Shown: positions 39,009 to 54,186, counted from the first letter of the stretch. The stretch: DNA of 64,000 nt from Chamaelirium japonicum (GCA_947650365.1 OX393557.1:28150885-28214884); one strand, 5' to 3'. A program made the numbers and translations. The notes: a model not told the origin generated them from the sequence alone.

Positions 39009-39994
39009 GAAGATTTAGATTTAGAGAGAGAGAGAGAAAAGGATAAACTTTACAGCTGCTTTCGTTTTCTGGATCTGTGGTGGAGGGAGATGATAGAGAA
39101 TGGGATGGATCAAAAGCTACAAAATCTCCCCCACTTCAAAATTAAACCATCATTGCTGCCCTTTCTGCTTCTCCCCTTTCTTTTTAATTTTAAATGTGTA
39201 ATGTCCAATGAAAAGTTAACCCTCTTTCCCGATTTTTCAATTTGCACTTCACAGAGCTGGAGAATCCCGCCGGGATGTTGCAGTACATCCCACCGGCGCC
39301 GGCGGCGGTCAACACCAATAGCGGCGGCGGCGGCAGCGCGACGAGCAGCAGTAGCAGCACCAGCATCTTCGCGAGCCTGTTCTCATCGGTGGGCGGCGGC
39401 ACCAGCTTCTCCGAACTGATCGGCGCCATGAGCCGGCACGATCGCGCCGTGGTGGCGGAGCCGTCCCTCTGCCTCGCCACCAACGGGCCGGCGTCCGTCT
39501 TCTCCCCGCTCGAGCGGCACCAGTTCGCGCCCCCGCCGCCCGCGGGGCACATGTCGGCCACCGCGCTGCTGCAGAAGGCAGCCCAGATGGGTGCCGCGGC
39601 CACCAACGCCCCACTCCGGGGATTCGGGCTGATGGCCTCGCCGTCGGGCGGGAGCCTCGAGGGCCTGCAGGAGAATGGCATACAATGGCGCCGCCAGCAG
39701 CCCGTGGAGCCGGAGCCCCACATGCTGTGTGCGGGGCTCGGGCTCGGTCTGCCGTATGAGAGCACCGCGGGGTTGCCGGAGCTGATGATGGGTCCGCCGT
39801 CACTGTTCGTGCCTGAGCCGGCGGAGACGCTGGATTTCCTGGGATTGGGGATGGGGCTGGGGGGTTCGGGCACCGGTGGGCTCTCTGCATTGATGAACAA
39901 TGTCGGGGGTAACGGCGGTAGCTCCGGCGGTTCCTTTTGGCGGGGGGAGCTAGCCCCGGAGGGAATGGGAGGCCCCGGCGCCGGGGTTCTGTAG
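37801..39994 (+). CDS. INDETERMINATE DOMAIN (IDD) C2H2 zinc-finger transcription factor
   Basis: Coding exons: 37801-37939, 38027-38423, 38521-38723 (or to 38750) and 39255-39994, giving about 492 (or 501) residues. Residues 38-43 are KKRNLP, the nuclear-localisation start of the ID domain. Fingers follow: C68-C71-H84-H88, C109-C114-H132-H137, C144-C147-H160-C164 and C171-C173-H186-C190, the two C2H2 plus two C2HC pattern that defines IDD proteins. The C-terminus has [14 protein letters not shown] (about 346-359) and TLDFLGLG (about 438-445), conserved in the JACKDAW/MAGPIE/NUTCRACKER group, whose members bind DNA with SCARECROW/SHORT-ROOT and DELLA partners. Acts in the nucleus. The ATG follows a leader intron; a second ATG comes next. 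Introns 1 and 2 obey GT-AG; the third donor is uncertain. Looks intact. Exons are far more GC-rich than the surroundings. Confidence 0.95.
37940..38026 (+). other. IDD intron 1, 87 bp, readable in frame
   Basis: Bounded by CCAG|GTGCGAG and GATTCAG|ATCC. Splicing joins ...GTP to [11 protein letters not shown], the family's invariant sequence, so it is an intron. Its length is a multiple of three and it has no stop in frame, so a retained-intron transcript would add 29 residues just before the ID domain. Confidence 0.9.
38724..39254 (+). other. IDD intron 3 with GA microsatellite
   Basis: Acceptor CTTCACAG|AGCTGG at 39254. Three donors give the same reading phase: CATCAAG|GTCCGG (38723), GGCCG|GTCCTG (38732) and CTCGA|GTATAT (38750); the last has the best match to donor consensus, the first gives the shortest join. 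A (GA)n run lies at 38951-39004, with a stop-rich AT region after it. Confidence 0.7.
38951..39004. repeat. (GA)n microsatellite in IDD intron 3
   Basis: About 25 GA units with one AA interruption at the start. Length variation here would not change the protein. Confidence 0.9.
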
Positions 39995-40463
39995 CACCAC
40001 CGTGCTTGAGGCTCGGGCTGTGCTTTAAACCTGGGGAAGCTGGGTTCGTTCAAGGCTCTTTTTTTTGTCTTTTGACGTCCTAAGTTTTTTTTTTGTTTCC
40101 TCTTTTGAAATTTAGCTGTCGTTTTGGGTTTTAATGTTTCATCATGTGATATATAATTAATAATTATAGGTTCATATTTGGGTGTTGTGTTGATGTGGAT
40201 TGTTGAAGAAGCATCCTGCCACTGCCACTTGCGTTTTGCGTGGCTGTGGAGGAAGAAAGAAGAATAGGGCGCACTTCTCACTGCTTCAGATGCGGGAAGC
40301 ACAAATGTATGGAGTCGGAGGTCACTTATCTCTTATTATGTAATTCTATATACAACCCACGTTTTATCTTAAGCAGCTCTGTGTGTCTTTTTCCACATGT
40401 CACATCTCTGAAAAACCATCACTTTTTCCGTGTAGACCACCGTCCATCTCTACCTCTCGTCGG
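39995..40463 (+). other. IDD 3' UTR and downstream spacer
   Basis: After the TAG stop the sequence turns T-rich (TTTTTTTTGTTTCC near 40090) and then AT-rich near 40150-40170, where polyadenylation is likely although no clean AATAAA is present. The remainder to the hAT MITE has no recognised feature. Confidence 0.5.
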
Positions 40464-41080
40464 TAGGGTTACAACTTGGGTAGGCCAATCGGAACCCAAT
40501 CCGAATTTGGGCGGGCTTGGGTTGGGATTTTACTTGTATGGGTTGGAAAAACAAAACTGACATCTAAATTCAGGTTGGGGTTGGCCGGTTGGGCAGAGGC
40601 TTTGAGCAACCCAACCCAATTTGAAACCCGACTATTTAGTAAATAAATATTTGCTATAATGCAATATTGAATATGTTCGATCAGAATCCATCTGTTGGAT
40701 GATCCTTTGAATAAAAGTTGAGATCGTACTATGGTAGAACTTTGATGGATATTTATTTCGCTTTTAATGGCCATTGTTGCATGGACATTTATACATCCAA
40801 CGATTGGTCATCACCCATATAAGAATGCAAAGAACTAATTTATGTATTGTACTATCGCAAATTAACTATTATATGTTGATTATTTCTCCTCTACCATATT
40901 AAAGGTGGCCAACTTGTCCTGCACAACCCGATCAACCCGGCCACCATGACGGGTTATGCTTGGGCTAGGGAAGTTCAACCCGACCTCGAGTTTGATTAAG
41001 CTTGGGCAGAGGATTCAACTTCTTGGATTAGACCTGGGTTGACCCCTTGACCTGCCCAACCCGCCCGAGTTGTAGCTATA
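40464..41080. mobile_element. hAT-type MITE with perfect 8-bp TSD
   Basis: Begins TAGGGTTACAACTTGGG and ends GAGTTGTAGCTATA. CTCGTCGG stands on both sides (40456-40463 and 41081-41088). The interior matches the MITE at 18994-19594 in the other orientation. It lies about 0.47 kb after the IDD stop codon. Confidence 0.88.
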
Positions 41081-41088
41081 CTCGTCGG

Positions 41089-41164
41089 TCCCATCCTACC
41101 CATTGTTGCCACGACCTTCCTCTTTTTCCCCATCTTCATCCTTCTCTTTTTCTTCTTTCTCATC

Positions 41165-41206
<42 letters not shown>

Positions 41207-41424
41207 AAATTTGTGACATAGTTAAATGTATCTACAAAACATTCAGCCATTCGAATCTGTTTGACCTCCAATAAGGAGGAAGATGGGGAGGAAAAAGAAA
41301 AAAGTGTTAGGAGTAGGAGGAAGACGGGGGCTAATGAGGACACTGTGGTAGTGGGTTGCCGAAGGCGGAGATGGTTGGTGTCTTGCGCATGGTGGACGAC
41401 GATGAGCATTGGTTGCCCTTAGCA
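41089..41424. mobile_element. purine/pyrimidine foldback, copy 3
   Basis: CT-rich left part with a (CT)n run (41166-41207) and GA-rich right part (41275-41330). The centre has CATTCAGCCATTCGAATC and the right end GGTTGCCCTTAG, as in copy 1. The hAT MITE at 40464-41080 abuts its left side. Confidence 0.45.
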
Positions 41425-41516
41425 AAATAGCAGGATGAAGCGGGGACATGGTGGGTATTTTACTAAATTTAAATTGGGGCTGCCTTCGGTATTTTGTTGG
41501 TAGTAAGTGGAATTTG

Positions 41517-41518
<2 letters not shown>

Positions 41519-41553
<35 letters not shown>
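41519..41553. repeat. (CT)n microsatellite
   Basis: About 17 CT units, next to the 3' end of the SINE-like element on the minus strand. Confidence 0.9.
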
Positions 41554-41556
<3 letters not shown>

Positions 41557-41557
41557 G

Positions 41558-41765
41558 TCAAAGTTATGCTACTGGTCTGTACGCGGGTACCAGCACCCCG
41601 CGGCTTGAGATTGAAGCATACTCCGCCTGAAGCGGCATGTCTCTATACCTGGCACGTTGCCACAAAATTTTCCTGAACACTCCACTCGCGGAGGTGGGTT
41701 CGAGCATGCGACCTCTCAACACCGAAAGAGGTGTGTTATCACTGAGCTGTGACCGTGGCCACATT
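41558..41765 (-). mobile_element. tRNA-derived SINE, Au-SINE-like
   Basis: On the minus strand an A-box-like CAGCTCAGTGATAACACACC is followed by GGTGTTGAGAGGTCGCATG and a B-box-like CTCGAACCC. This order, with GAGGTCGCATG before the B box, resembles plant Au-type SINEs. The rest is unique to the element and ends near a GA/CT run. No target duplication found. SINEs use the enzymes of LINEs and are transcribed by Pol III. Confidence 0.6.
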
Positions 41766-41795
41766 TCCCTTGTCTCTTGGTTGGGTAGGAATAGC

Positions 41796-41947
41796 TAGGT
41801 GGCAACTAGGGTAATTGGTTGGTTCGGGTTTGAGCCAACCCGGAACCGAACCGAACTAGTTCGGTTCTGCCAAAGAAACCCGAACTAGCCCGAATTGGGA
41901 AAACATGAACTGACCCAACTCACATTAAGGTCTGGTAGGTCGGTAGC
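41796..41947. mobile_element. hAT-type MITE fragment cut by Cassandra
   Basis: Starts TAGGTGGCAACTAGGG and continues with AACCGAACCGAACT and GGTTCGGG words like the other MITEs of this window, then stops at the Cassandra element. A right end was not found beyond it. Confidence 0.35.
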
Positions 41948-42695
41948 TGTAACATCCGCCCCAAACACACAAGGTTTTGTCCGCTTTGTCCGTGCCCGCA
42001 CGAGAACTTCCTAGGGTGGTCATCCATACTAGTACTATTATCGCCCGTGCACGTTTAACTCCGGAGTTCTTATGGAATCCGTAGCGGCGCATGGTTTTAA
42101 AACACGTCTTCTATCTTTGGGAGGAGAAATTATATAAGTAGCTCAGGATCTCCTCTCCAGGTGATGTGGGGCTAACTCGTGGCCTTGTACACCTCACCTC
42201 ACCTCACCTCACCTCATCCATCTTAGCATCACCAGCCTCAGGAGTCTTGGCTTTTGGCTATTGGCTCTTGGTCGTCACAATCCACCCCCCTTAAGGGCTA
42301 CATGTCCTCGTGTAGGGTTAAACCGCCCCATTGCGAGGAGAACTGGCTCTGATATAATTTTGTAACATCTACCCCAGACATACAAGATTTTGTCCGCTTT
42401 GCCCGTGCCCGCACAAGAATTTTCCAGGGTGGTCACCCATCCTAGTACTACTCTCGCCCGTGCACGCTTAACTACGGAGTTCTTATGGAATACGTAGCCG
42501 CGCACGGTTTTAAAATGAGTCTTCTATGTTTGGAAGGGAAAATTACATAAGTAGCTTAGGATTTCCTTCTCTCCAGATGATGTAGGGCTAACTCGTGGCC
42601 TTGTATACCTCACCTCACCTCACCTCACCTCATCCATCTTGGCATCACCAGCCTCAGGAGTCTTGGCTCTTGGCTATTGGCTCTTGGTCGTCACA
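41948..42695 (-). mobile_element. Cassandra TRIM element, second copy
   Basis: LTRs at 41948-42279 and 42361-42695 with an 81-bp interior. On the minus strand each LTR carries the 5S-like stretch (GTTAAGCGTGCACGGGCGAG-like), and the interior has the primer site reading TATATCAGAGCC. The flanks GTAGC and ATAGT share only the middle three bases, so the target duplication is eroded or the site recombined. Looks whole apart from point divergence. Confidence 0.9.
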
Positions 42696-42792
42696 ATAGT
42701 TGGTCTAGAAAAGATAATACTTTTGTCTATTTACTAGCAAGCCAGAGGTCTATATTTGGATGTAAGCGTTGGCCACATTTTGGGTTCTATAT

Positions 42793-43520
42793 TCATACTT
42801 GTATGATTTTTCGTATTTCGGACTTGCGAACAAATATTTAGTATATATTTTAAAATTTTACCCTCCGATTGACTAATTTAGAGTCTAAGTGCTAGAAAAT
42901 CATAAGTTTTCGGCTGTCAACCTTTGAAAGTGGTTTGGATTCGATTGGATCGTTATCGGATCGCATCTGATAATTCGTACTCGTATGGTTTTCCGTATTC
43001 CAGACTTACGAACAAGTTTTTAGTAGATATTTAAAGTTATCCCCCATGATTGACTAATTTAGAGTCTAAGTGTTTGAAAATCATAAGTTTTTATTTTTCG
43101 GATTTTAAACTTAGTTTGGATTCGGTTGGATCGTTATCAGATTGAATCCAATAATTCGTATTCGTATGGTTTTTCATATTTCGGACTTACGAACAAGTAT
43201 TTAGTATATATTTTAAAATTTGCTATCCGATTGAATAATTTAGAGTCTATGTTTGCAAATCATAAGTTTTCAGCTTTTGGATTTTAACTTGGTTTGGATT
43301 TGATTAGATCGTTATCGGATCGCATCCGATAATTCGTACTTATATTGTATTTTGTATTTCAGACTTGCAAATAAGTATTTAGTAGATAATTTAAGATTTT
43401 GCCCTCCAATTGACTAATTTAGAGTATATGTTTGCTAATCATAAGTTTTCAACTTTCGACTTTTGAACTTGGTTTGGATTCAATCAGATCGTTATCGGAT
43501 TGCATCTAATAATTTAATTA
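42793..43520. repeat. tandem repeat, about 180-bp period, four copies
   Basis: Units begin near 42801, 42983, 43164 and 43342 (spacings 182, 181 and 178). Each has CGTATTTCGGACTT-like, TTTAGTA, GACTAATTTAGAGTCTA and GGATCGTTATCGGATCGCAT-like words in order. The copies are diverged. It adjoins the CACTA element on its left and may be part of that element's end or a separate satellite-like array. Confidence 0.8.
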
Positions 43521-43739
43521 TGATGTAAAATTGTATTAATTTTAGTAAGATGCATAATTTTTTTACTTGTATTATGAACTTGGTTTGCAAATCATAAGTT
43601 TTCAAAAAACATGACAATCGTGCTGAGCTCAGAGAACATGCCAATCGTTTTTATAATAATTTTAGTAAGATGCGTAATTTATATTAATATTATAAAGATT
43701 AGTAAGTACCTGATTTTGAGCCATTACTAGATCGGCTCA

Positions 43740-45120
43740 TGAACCCCCCAAGCCGACGCTCCTGTACCTGTGAGCTTCTCTTTCCTTCTCAACCCGTCGC
43801 TCGAGGGTCTGCCTATCATCACGCTCCACCTCAACCCTGTGCTCAAGGGCCTATTTCTGCTCGTGCTTCACGTCTAGCGCATACTGTAACTGCATGATCA
43901 CCCCGGTCTAGGTGTCCTGGGCCCTCGAGCGTATACCCTCTCATCCAAAGTAAGTGGTGTGCATGAATCCAAGGCATGTATAGAGGATGTAGTCGTGTAT
44001 GGCTGGTTTGAGCATAGTATCCATCGCCGAGTTGAGAAATACTGAGTTGGAGGAGGAGCCCTCACCCGCCGGGGTCATCATAAGTCTCATCCTCTTCTAT
44101 ATGAAAACACCCAATGATATTCAATTATATTAATGGCATACATACATCATTATTAAAAGTAACTTAATTACTTACGACTTGTAAGGAAACCCTGTTGTTC
44201 ATAAATGCCCCGTCAGTATGCGGCGTCCTAGAGGCCTCAAAAAGGTTAATCTGATTAGACTCGTAGCCCAATGACTGCGTCTGTTATTTGGTATATAAAA
44301 TAAATAGATGAGTGAATATAAGATTTATAAAGTTTTATAGAATAAAATATTTGTATTATTTACTATCTGGTGGGCAAGCTGGGGCATGGAGGTCCTCCTA
44401 CTCATTAGAGCAAGTGTAGTCGAGACACTCCTATTTTGCTTGCCTCTAGAAGAACTCACCTGTGTCAATCGATGAAATTTTCAAATATTAATACAAATTT
44501 TGAGTTTAACATTAAAACAAGGACGAATCAACAAAATAAAAATCATATATGAAACTGAGGGGTGGCCTAGTGAGCGACCAAAAAATATAGACGTGTAGCG
44601 GAGGTGCATCTCTTATCTGGACCGCAGCTTGTAACACCTCGTTCGGCTCACTGACCAGGTAACCGTAGAGCTCATGGAAATCGTGACGGTAATCCATATA
44701 CCGCTCACCCATTATCTTCTACAAGTCCTTCAACTTGGTGTCAGTTGCTATGTTCTTCCATTCAAACTTCTCCCATAAAATTAATTTAGAAACAAATAAT
44801 TTTATCAATTCAATTTAGAAAGAAGTGATATTATTCTAAAATATTTTAATAAAACTGATGTACCAAAAAGACCTGATACATCGTCTTCTTATAAGATACA
44901 TCAATGTCCTTCCAACCCCTCATCCCCACAATAGAGGTGCTCCTCTCCTCCCGTAATATCATGCCGACCTACGTAGCGGCGTCCGAAGAATGCTTCCCAT
45001 AACGGTCCCGCCGTTCCACTGTAAGGGAAGCTTCTCGTGTAAGCTCGCCAAACGTTGAACCTTCGTCACGCCTCGATCGCCTATATGCCTGGCGACGGTT
45101 GACCCTACTACAAAAGTATA
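43740..45120 (-). pseudogene. CACTA accessory transposase (Transposase_24 / tnpA-like), decayed
   Basis: On the minus strand, GDRGVTKVQRLASLHEKLP leads into a block with SILRTPL and a GW-KDI-like part. Next is KFEWKNIATDTKLKDL, then GERYMDYRHDFHELYGYLVS near 44700-44640, the typical core of the plant Ptta/En-Spm transposase family. At 43930-43750 lies a charged coiled-coil-like stretch (EHRVEVERDDRQTLERRVEK). Frame changes and stops are frequent. Confidence 0.65.
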
Positions 45121-45270
45121 CATCAGTACTGATCAAGTATTTATAATATGTTTAAAACTTTAGATCTAAGCATTACATGTGGACACAAACACTGTAGTCG
45201 GGTATTGAACGCTCGAAGATCTGGAGGCTGCGACTTGGAGAGCTGGTGTGGAGAGAAGAACGACACTTAT

Positions 45271-45988
45271 TGTAATATTCGCACCAAACACACAAGATAT
45301 TGTCCGCTTTGCCCGTGCCCGTACGAAAATTTCCCAGAGGGTCACCCATATTAGGACTACTATCTCCCGAGCACGCTTAACTACAGAGTTCTTACGAATT
45401 CCGTAGCGACGCACGATTTTAAAAAGTGTCTTTCTATGTTTGGAAGAAAAATTATATAAGTAGCTTAGGATTTCCTTCTCTCCAAGCGATGTGGGGCTAA
45501 CTCATGGCCTTGTACACCTCACCTCATCCATCTTGGCATCACAGCCTCAGGAGTCTTGACTATTGGCCTATTGGATCTTGGTCGTCACAATCTACCCCCC
45601 TTAAGGGCTACACGTCCATATGTAGAGTTAGACCCCCCCATTACGAGGAGAATAAGCTCTGATACCATTTTGTAACATCCGCACCAAACACACAAGATAC
45701 TGTTCGCTTTGCCCGTGCCCGTACGAGAACTTCCTAGGGGGTCACCCATCCTAGGACTACTCTCGCCTAAGCACGCTTAACTACAAATTCCTTACGAATT
45801 CCACAGCGGCGCACGATTTCAAAACACATCTTCTATATTTGGAAGGGAAAGTATATAAGTAGCTCATGATCTCCTTCTCTCCAGATAATGTGGGGCTAAC
45901 CCATGGCCTTGTGCACCTCACGTCATCCATCTTGGCATCACACTCTCATGAATCTTGGATTTTGGCATATTGGATCTTGGTCGTCGCA
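45271..45988 (-). mobile_element. Cassandra TRIM element, third copy
   Basis: LTRs at 45271-45589 and 45671-45988, interior 81 bp with TGGTATCAGAGC on the minus strand at about 45656-45667. The 5S-like part is clear in both LTRs. No matching target duplication (CTTAT left, CTCGC right), so this copy may stem from recombination between two insertions or have lost one flank. It lies inside the CACTA element, between its two genes. Confidence 0.88.
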
Positions 45989-46109
45989 CTCGCAGATCCG
46001 GAGGGATTGCCTCGGACCCTGGGGTGGCAACCGGAGCGCTCCGAGCTGGTCCTCTCCTGCCTCTACGAAGTCTCGACTGTGATGCGATTTGAAAGCAATA
46101 ACATTTTTT

Positions 46110-46390
46110 TCTATACAAAGCAATATGATATAAATTTTGAAGTATTCAGATATGTACATATGAAAGTAATAATATTGAAGCAATAAGATATGCATTTTGA
46201 TTTATATATGAAATAGTTTGATTTACTTATGAAACAGTTTGATTTATATATGAAACAATAAGATATATATTTTGAAACAATCTGATTTACATATGAAATA
46301 GTCTGATTGACATATGAAACAATGCAATTAATTTACATATGAAACAATCAAATTTACATATAAAACAGTCATTTTATATCTCATTTTCGT
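46110..46390. repeat. AT-rich short tandem repeats
   Basis: TATGAAACAGTTTGATTTAC-like units of about 20-25 bp recur around ten times with variation. They lie downstream of the tnp2 C-terminus. Confidence 0.7.
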
Positions 46391-46399
46391 CACTCTCAT

Positions 46400-47060
46400 C
46401 TCATTCCACTTTTTCTATCATTTAATTTTTGTCATGGGTTGCATCGATGATGATTATATCATCATTCGAAGTCCAGTTTATATTATCGACCTCTTTATTT
46501 TCATTGTGTGTTGCATCGACGATGATTATCTCATTATTCTGGTACATATCCAAATCTTCCTCGACGACCTTTGTATCTCTATCTTCTATATCGTAATAAA
46601 CTCTAGGTGGTGATCTGACTATAATTTGTTTATCTAAAGCGGTGTTATCCGGTGTATAAAATATTTGCTCCGTTTGAGAGGCAAGCATGAATGAATCCTG
46701 ATATTAGGTATTCAATCTCTTAACGGTGTTGATGTTGATAAAATCGTATTTATCGATATTATAACCCATACCGTAATTATTAATATTATACCAATCGTTT
46801 TGAACAATACGATCCGATTTTAGCCAAGGTATTGAATCTTGAGAATGTTGTTGAGGACGCTGTTGAAGTCGATATTTACTAATTCATCTTGCCCACCGTT
46901 GACGATAATCTCACTATTTTGCGTTCTTCATGATATTTTATTAACTTTCGTCCGAAATCGATAATCGTTCACTATATAGCCATCAAATGATACCACGTCT
47001 TGCAAAAGATTATAAGGTAAGCACTAGAGATCCTCACTCATTAGCATATCATAGTTGTCA
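46400..47060 (-). pseudogene. CACTA tnp2 transposase, C-terminal part (DUF4216)
   Basis: Minus-strand reading gives ELHDNYDMLMSEDL, then FDGYIVNDYRFRTK and RTQNSEIIVNG, then DWYNINNYGMGYNIDKYDF and SFMLASQTEQIFY, followed by an acidic tail with two related repeats of IIIVDATH-like sequence. These are the conserved blocks of the tnp2 C-terminal domain. Stops occur after SEDL and in other places. A likely intron acceptor (TTATTATAG|GC) precedes the first block at about 47102. The remaining part of the gene lies beyond the foldback array. Confidence 0.75.
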
Positions 47061-47326
47061 TGCAGCTCTAATGCCTATAATAATTACATGACATTCATGA
47101 TATGAACACATACTTGTTATTTAGTAATTATTATCCATAAAGTTCAGTCATGATATAAACAGTTATATGTTTATCAAACCATGATGGAAATTCACGGTTA
47201 TGAAATTATGGCGTATTGTAGGTTATAAATTGAATTGAATTATAATTAACACATATACTTAACGAATTGACTGAAAGAATATGAGTAAATGATCATAAAA
47301 TGTTTACTCAATAAGTGATTAACACA

Positions 47327-47905
<579 letters not shown>

Positions 47906-47908
47906 ATA

Positions 47909-50028
<2,120 letters not shown>

Positions 50029-50411
50029 GATACGGGGTATAGGCTGGCGGCCTATTTTAACGAAATGGGCAGCCACCCATTTGATGCCCCTAGGAGTCTT
50101 AGAATGTGCTGATTTTTGTGAGCATAAGCATCTTATCTTAGATAGAACACCCACAAAAAATCAGCAAATTCTAAAACTTTTAGAGTCATCAAATGTAATA
50201 TTTCAGATTAAAGGTGACAACGAACGCTCGATAAAACTTCTAACATTTGATGCCTCTAGGAGTTTTAGAATGTGCTGATTTTTTGTGGGTGTTCTATCCA
50301 AGATAAGATACTTATGCTCACAAAAAATCAGCACATTCTAAGACTCCTAAGGGCATCAAATGGGTGGCTGCCCATTTTTTCGAAATAGGCTGGCAGCTCA
50401 TTTCCCGTTTC
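50029..50411. mobile_element. foldback element G (double palindrome)
   Basis: Outer arms GGGCAGCCACCCATTTGATG and inverse. Each half is a hairpin with TTAGAATGTGCTGATTTTT and its inverse. Related to D and J. The left border is (GA)n and the right border (CT)n, so the flanking repeats are also mirror-symmetric. Confidence 0.87.
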
Positions 50412-50793
<382 letters not shown>

Positions 50794-50795
<2 letters not shown>

Positions 50796-50860
50796 GCATG
50801 CTATGCTGCGGCATGCGGTGCGTGCGGCACTGCACCGCAGCCGTCTGATGCACGCGCTGC

Positions 50861-50864
<4 letters not shown>
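50794..50864. mobile_element. half foldback I (one arm of the B/H family)
   Basis: Only 71 bp, matching the left arm of H up to GCTGCGTGCA, then (TA)n begins exactly where the hairpin turns. It has TA repeats on both sides. It may have arisen by loss of one arm, with TA expansion from the break. Confidence 0.85.
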
Positions 50865-51483
<619 letters not shown>

Positions 51484-51489
51484 CTGTTG

Positions 51490-54079
51490 AATCTCATCTA
51501 CAGGCAGTCGACGAGTTTTGCAATCACTTCTTAGAGGTTTATCTATTTTGACAAATATAGACGGACCCTCATCAAAGTTTACTGAATCATCGTCATAGTT
51601 CCGCTCAAGTTGATTGAATCTCGTATTTATACCATATAGGTATCTTGAGCATAACATCAAACATTCTTCTACCAAGTATCATTCAATAATTAATTCATTT
51701 AGATGACTTTCATTACAAATATATGATTTTAATGTTCGCAAGTACCGAATTTGAGAAAAAAAACTATAAATAAATACATCAATGATTAATTAAATATATT
51801 AAAGAATGAGAAGATTACCTCTTGATAAAATATATCCAGTGGTAATAAACTGGACCATCGAGTTTGGTTTCTTTTGCCAAGTGAACGATCAAATGCATTA
51901 TGACACCAAAGAAGGAAGATGAAAATATCATCTCTTGCTTACACAATATGATTGCAATATACCTCTCCATCTGATCAAGTTGGTCTATTATAAGTACCTT
52001 CGAGCACAACTGCATGAAAAACATATTATTCTCAATTAACGAATCAACACATGTTCAGATAAATTCCCGCGTATAGCAAGGGATAACAATCACTGCATAA
52101 AAATATGACAATCGTGGCACTTTAATCCAGACAAATTTCGGTTGTTCTCTTGCACGCATCGTGCGATATTCATAGAGTAACCGTCTGACAATTTCAAAGA
52201 AAATAGGAATACACATAAGGTTGTCTTCTACTGTAAGCTCATGGTGTAGTATGTAACTAGCAACACACACTTATCCTTAATCCATTAAAGATAAGGTAAT
52301 TTTCGGATGCCCAACTCCTTAAGATCGAGACAAAATTTAAGATTATCTTTTGTCTTACCATCGAGATTTAGCAGTATTCCTATAATGTTGTCACATATAT
52401 TTTTCTCGATATATATAACATACAAGTTATGTCGCAAGAGTAGACTACTCAAGTACGGTAGTTTAAAGAAAATACTCTTCTTCTTCTAAATATGCTCATA
52501 TGCAGAGTCTTCGTACGTTCTCTTCTTTTGCCCTTCCCAAGTGTCATTGCATCGAGCTGATCTAATTAATACAAGACTTCTACCCTTAAAAGATACTCCG
52601 GAACCTTTGTTAGTTCCTTTTTATCATTGAACGCTATTTTGTTCTGCCTCCACTTATGGCTATCAATAAAGACCCTTCGATGACCCATATGATAGAATTT
52701 GTCTTCGTTCTTTAACCGCAAAGAATGTGTCTCCTTATTGCATATAGGAAATATGAATTTTTCTTTAATATTCCATCCAGATAAGTTGGTATATGTAGAA
52801 ATATCATTGATGTTCAATAGAAGTGCCTCGTGCATCCGAAAATTCTTGTTCAATGAGGCCTTATACATATCAGCCCAAATCTCTCACAACTCATTCAACT
52901 CCTCAATCAATGACTGCAAGTAAATATCAATATCGTTACCAGGTGACCTGCGTTTGAGAATAAGTAAGGAGAGCATTGTGTACAGCTTCTTCAAGCACAT
53001 CCAGGGAGGCAAATTGTATGGAATTAGGATAGTTGGCCAAATACTATATGATACACTTATATTCCCAAAGGGGTTGAAGCCATTGCTAGCCAGCCCTAAT
53101 ATGAGTTATGAACTTCATATGCGAATTCAGGATAGGTCTGATCAAAAATTTTCCACGTCAGATAGTCGAACAGATATCTCAAAATCCCATCATTTGTTTG
53201 TTCTTGTGCCACCTCATGTGCTTACCAGTCTTCGATGACATAAACAACCTCTGAAGTATGTCCCTAAGCGTGAAGTATAGAACCTTTACAGATATATATT
53301 TTTTCCTCTTTGGTTGGTACTAGACTCAGCATTCGCCTCTTTATATCTCGGTACTTCGCATATATGGCATAACTGCACATGTTCGTTCTCCTTCTGGTAC
53401 AACATACAATCGTTCACGCATGCATCGATTTTGTCATAACCAAGCCCAAGATCTTTCATTGTTTTCTTCACCTCGTAGAATGATTTTGGTAATGTCTCAC
53501 CCATAGAAAAAACCTCTTTCAACAACTTTAGCAATATTTTAAATTACCTATTACTCCAACCATTGAGGTATTTCGAATAAAGAAGCTTTACAATGAAAGA
53601 GAGTTTTAAAACTTTTCACACCCCGGGTATAGAGGTTGCTCGGTATCCTTAAGCAATCTGTAGAACTTGTCCGCTTCAATATTGGGTTGATCACCTGATG
53701 ACGTTTCCGTACCTATTTCCCTTTGCAAATCATGTATCATACCCTCCATGTCATTACCATTGTCCGTATTAATATCATCGTCATCGATCACTGTATTCGT
53801 ATGTTCACCGTGAGTTGCCATAGGGACTACATCTAATTTCTTACCATGTAAGAACCAACGAGCATAGCTAATGTCAATGCCACGTATTACGAGATTAACC
53901 TGATATTCCTTTTGAACCTTTCTAGTCACCCTTTTGCAGTATATACAGGGACACATAATTTTTCCATCAAGCGGTGCAAGATGCTCAAATACAAAATTCA
54001 GAAATTTTTTGACTCATTCTCTATACTCTTGGTTCATCCGATTCAAATTACGCATCCAATTCTTATCGATTGAAGACAT
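51490..54079 (-). pseudogene. CACTA tnp2 transposase, N-terminal and central part
   Basis: The minus-strand ATG at 54079 gives MSSIDKNWMRNLNRMNQEYR, the tnp2 N-terminus. A stop follows at 54014-54016, then FLNFVFEHLAPLDGKIMCPC and YARWFLHGKKLD. Further on are LLKEVFSMGETLPKSFYE with DLGLGYDKIDAC (53534-53430), a block with LNINDISTYTNLSGW (52800), LDQMERYIAIILCKQEMIF with HLIVHLAKETKLDGPVYYHW (about 51990-51830), and CLMLCSRYLYGI (51655). The order is complete for tnp2, but frame changes and stops are many. The reading stops at the (TG)n border and resumes left of the foldback array. Confidence 0.82.
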
Positions 54080-54186
54080 CTTTACCTATCTGGCCAAACA
54101 TACACTTGTAGTAATTTCAAACAATGTCTATAAGGTTATGCACAACCACACTGGTTATCTAAGTATTTGGGTGACTTCATAAGGAG

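Noticed and set aside
39190-40302. 370-residue minus-strand open frame over the IDD last exon
   Set aside because: It is antisense to a well-supported coding exon, is rich in proline and serine due to GC-rich codons, and has no recognisable domain.
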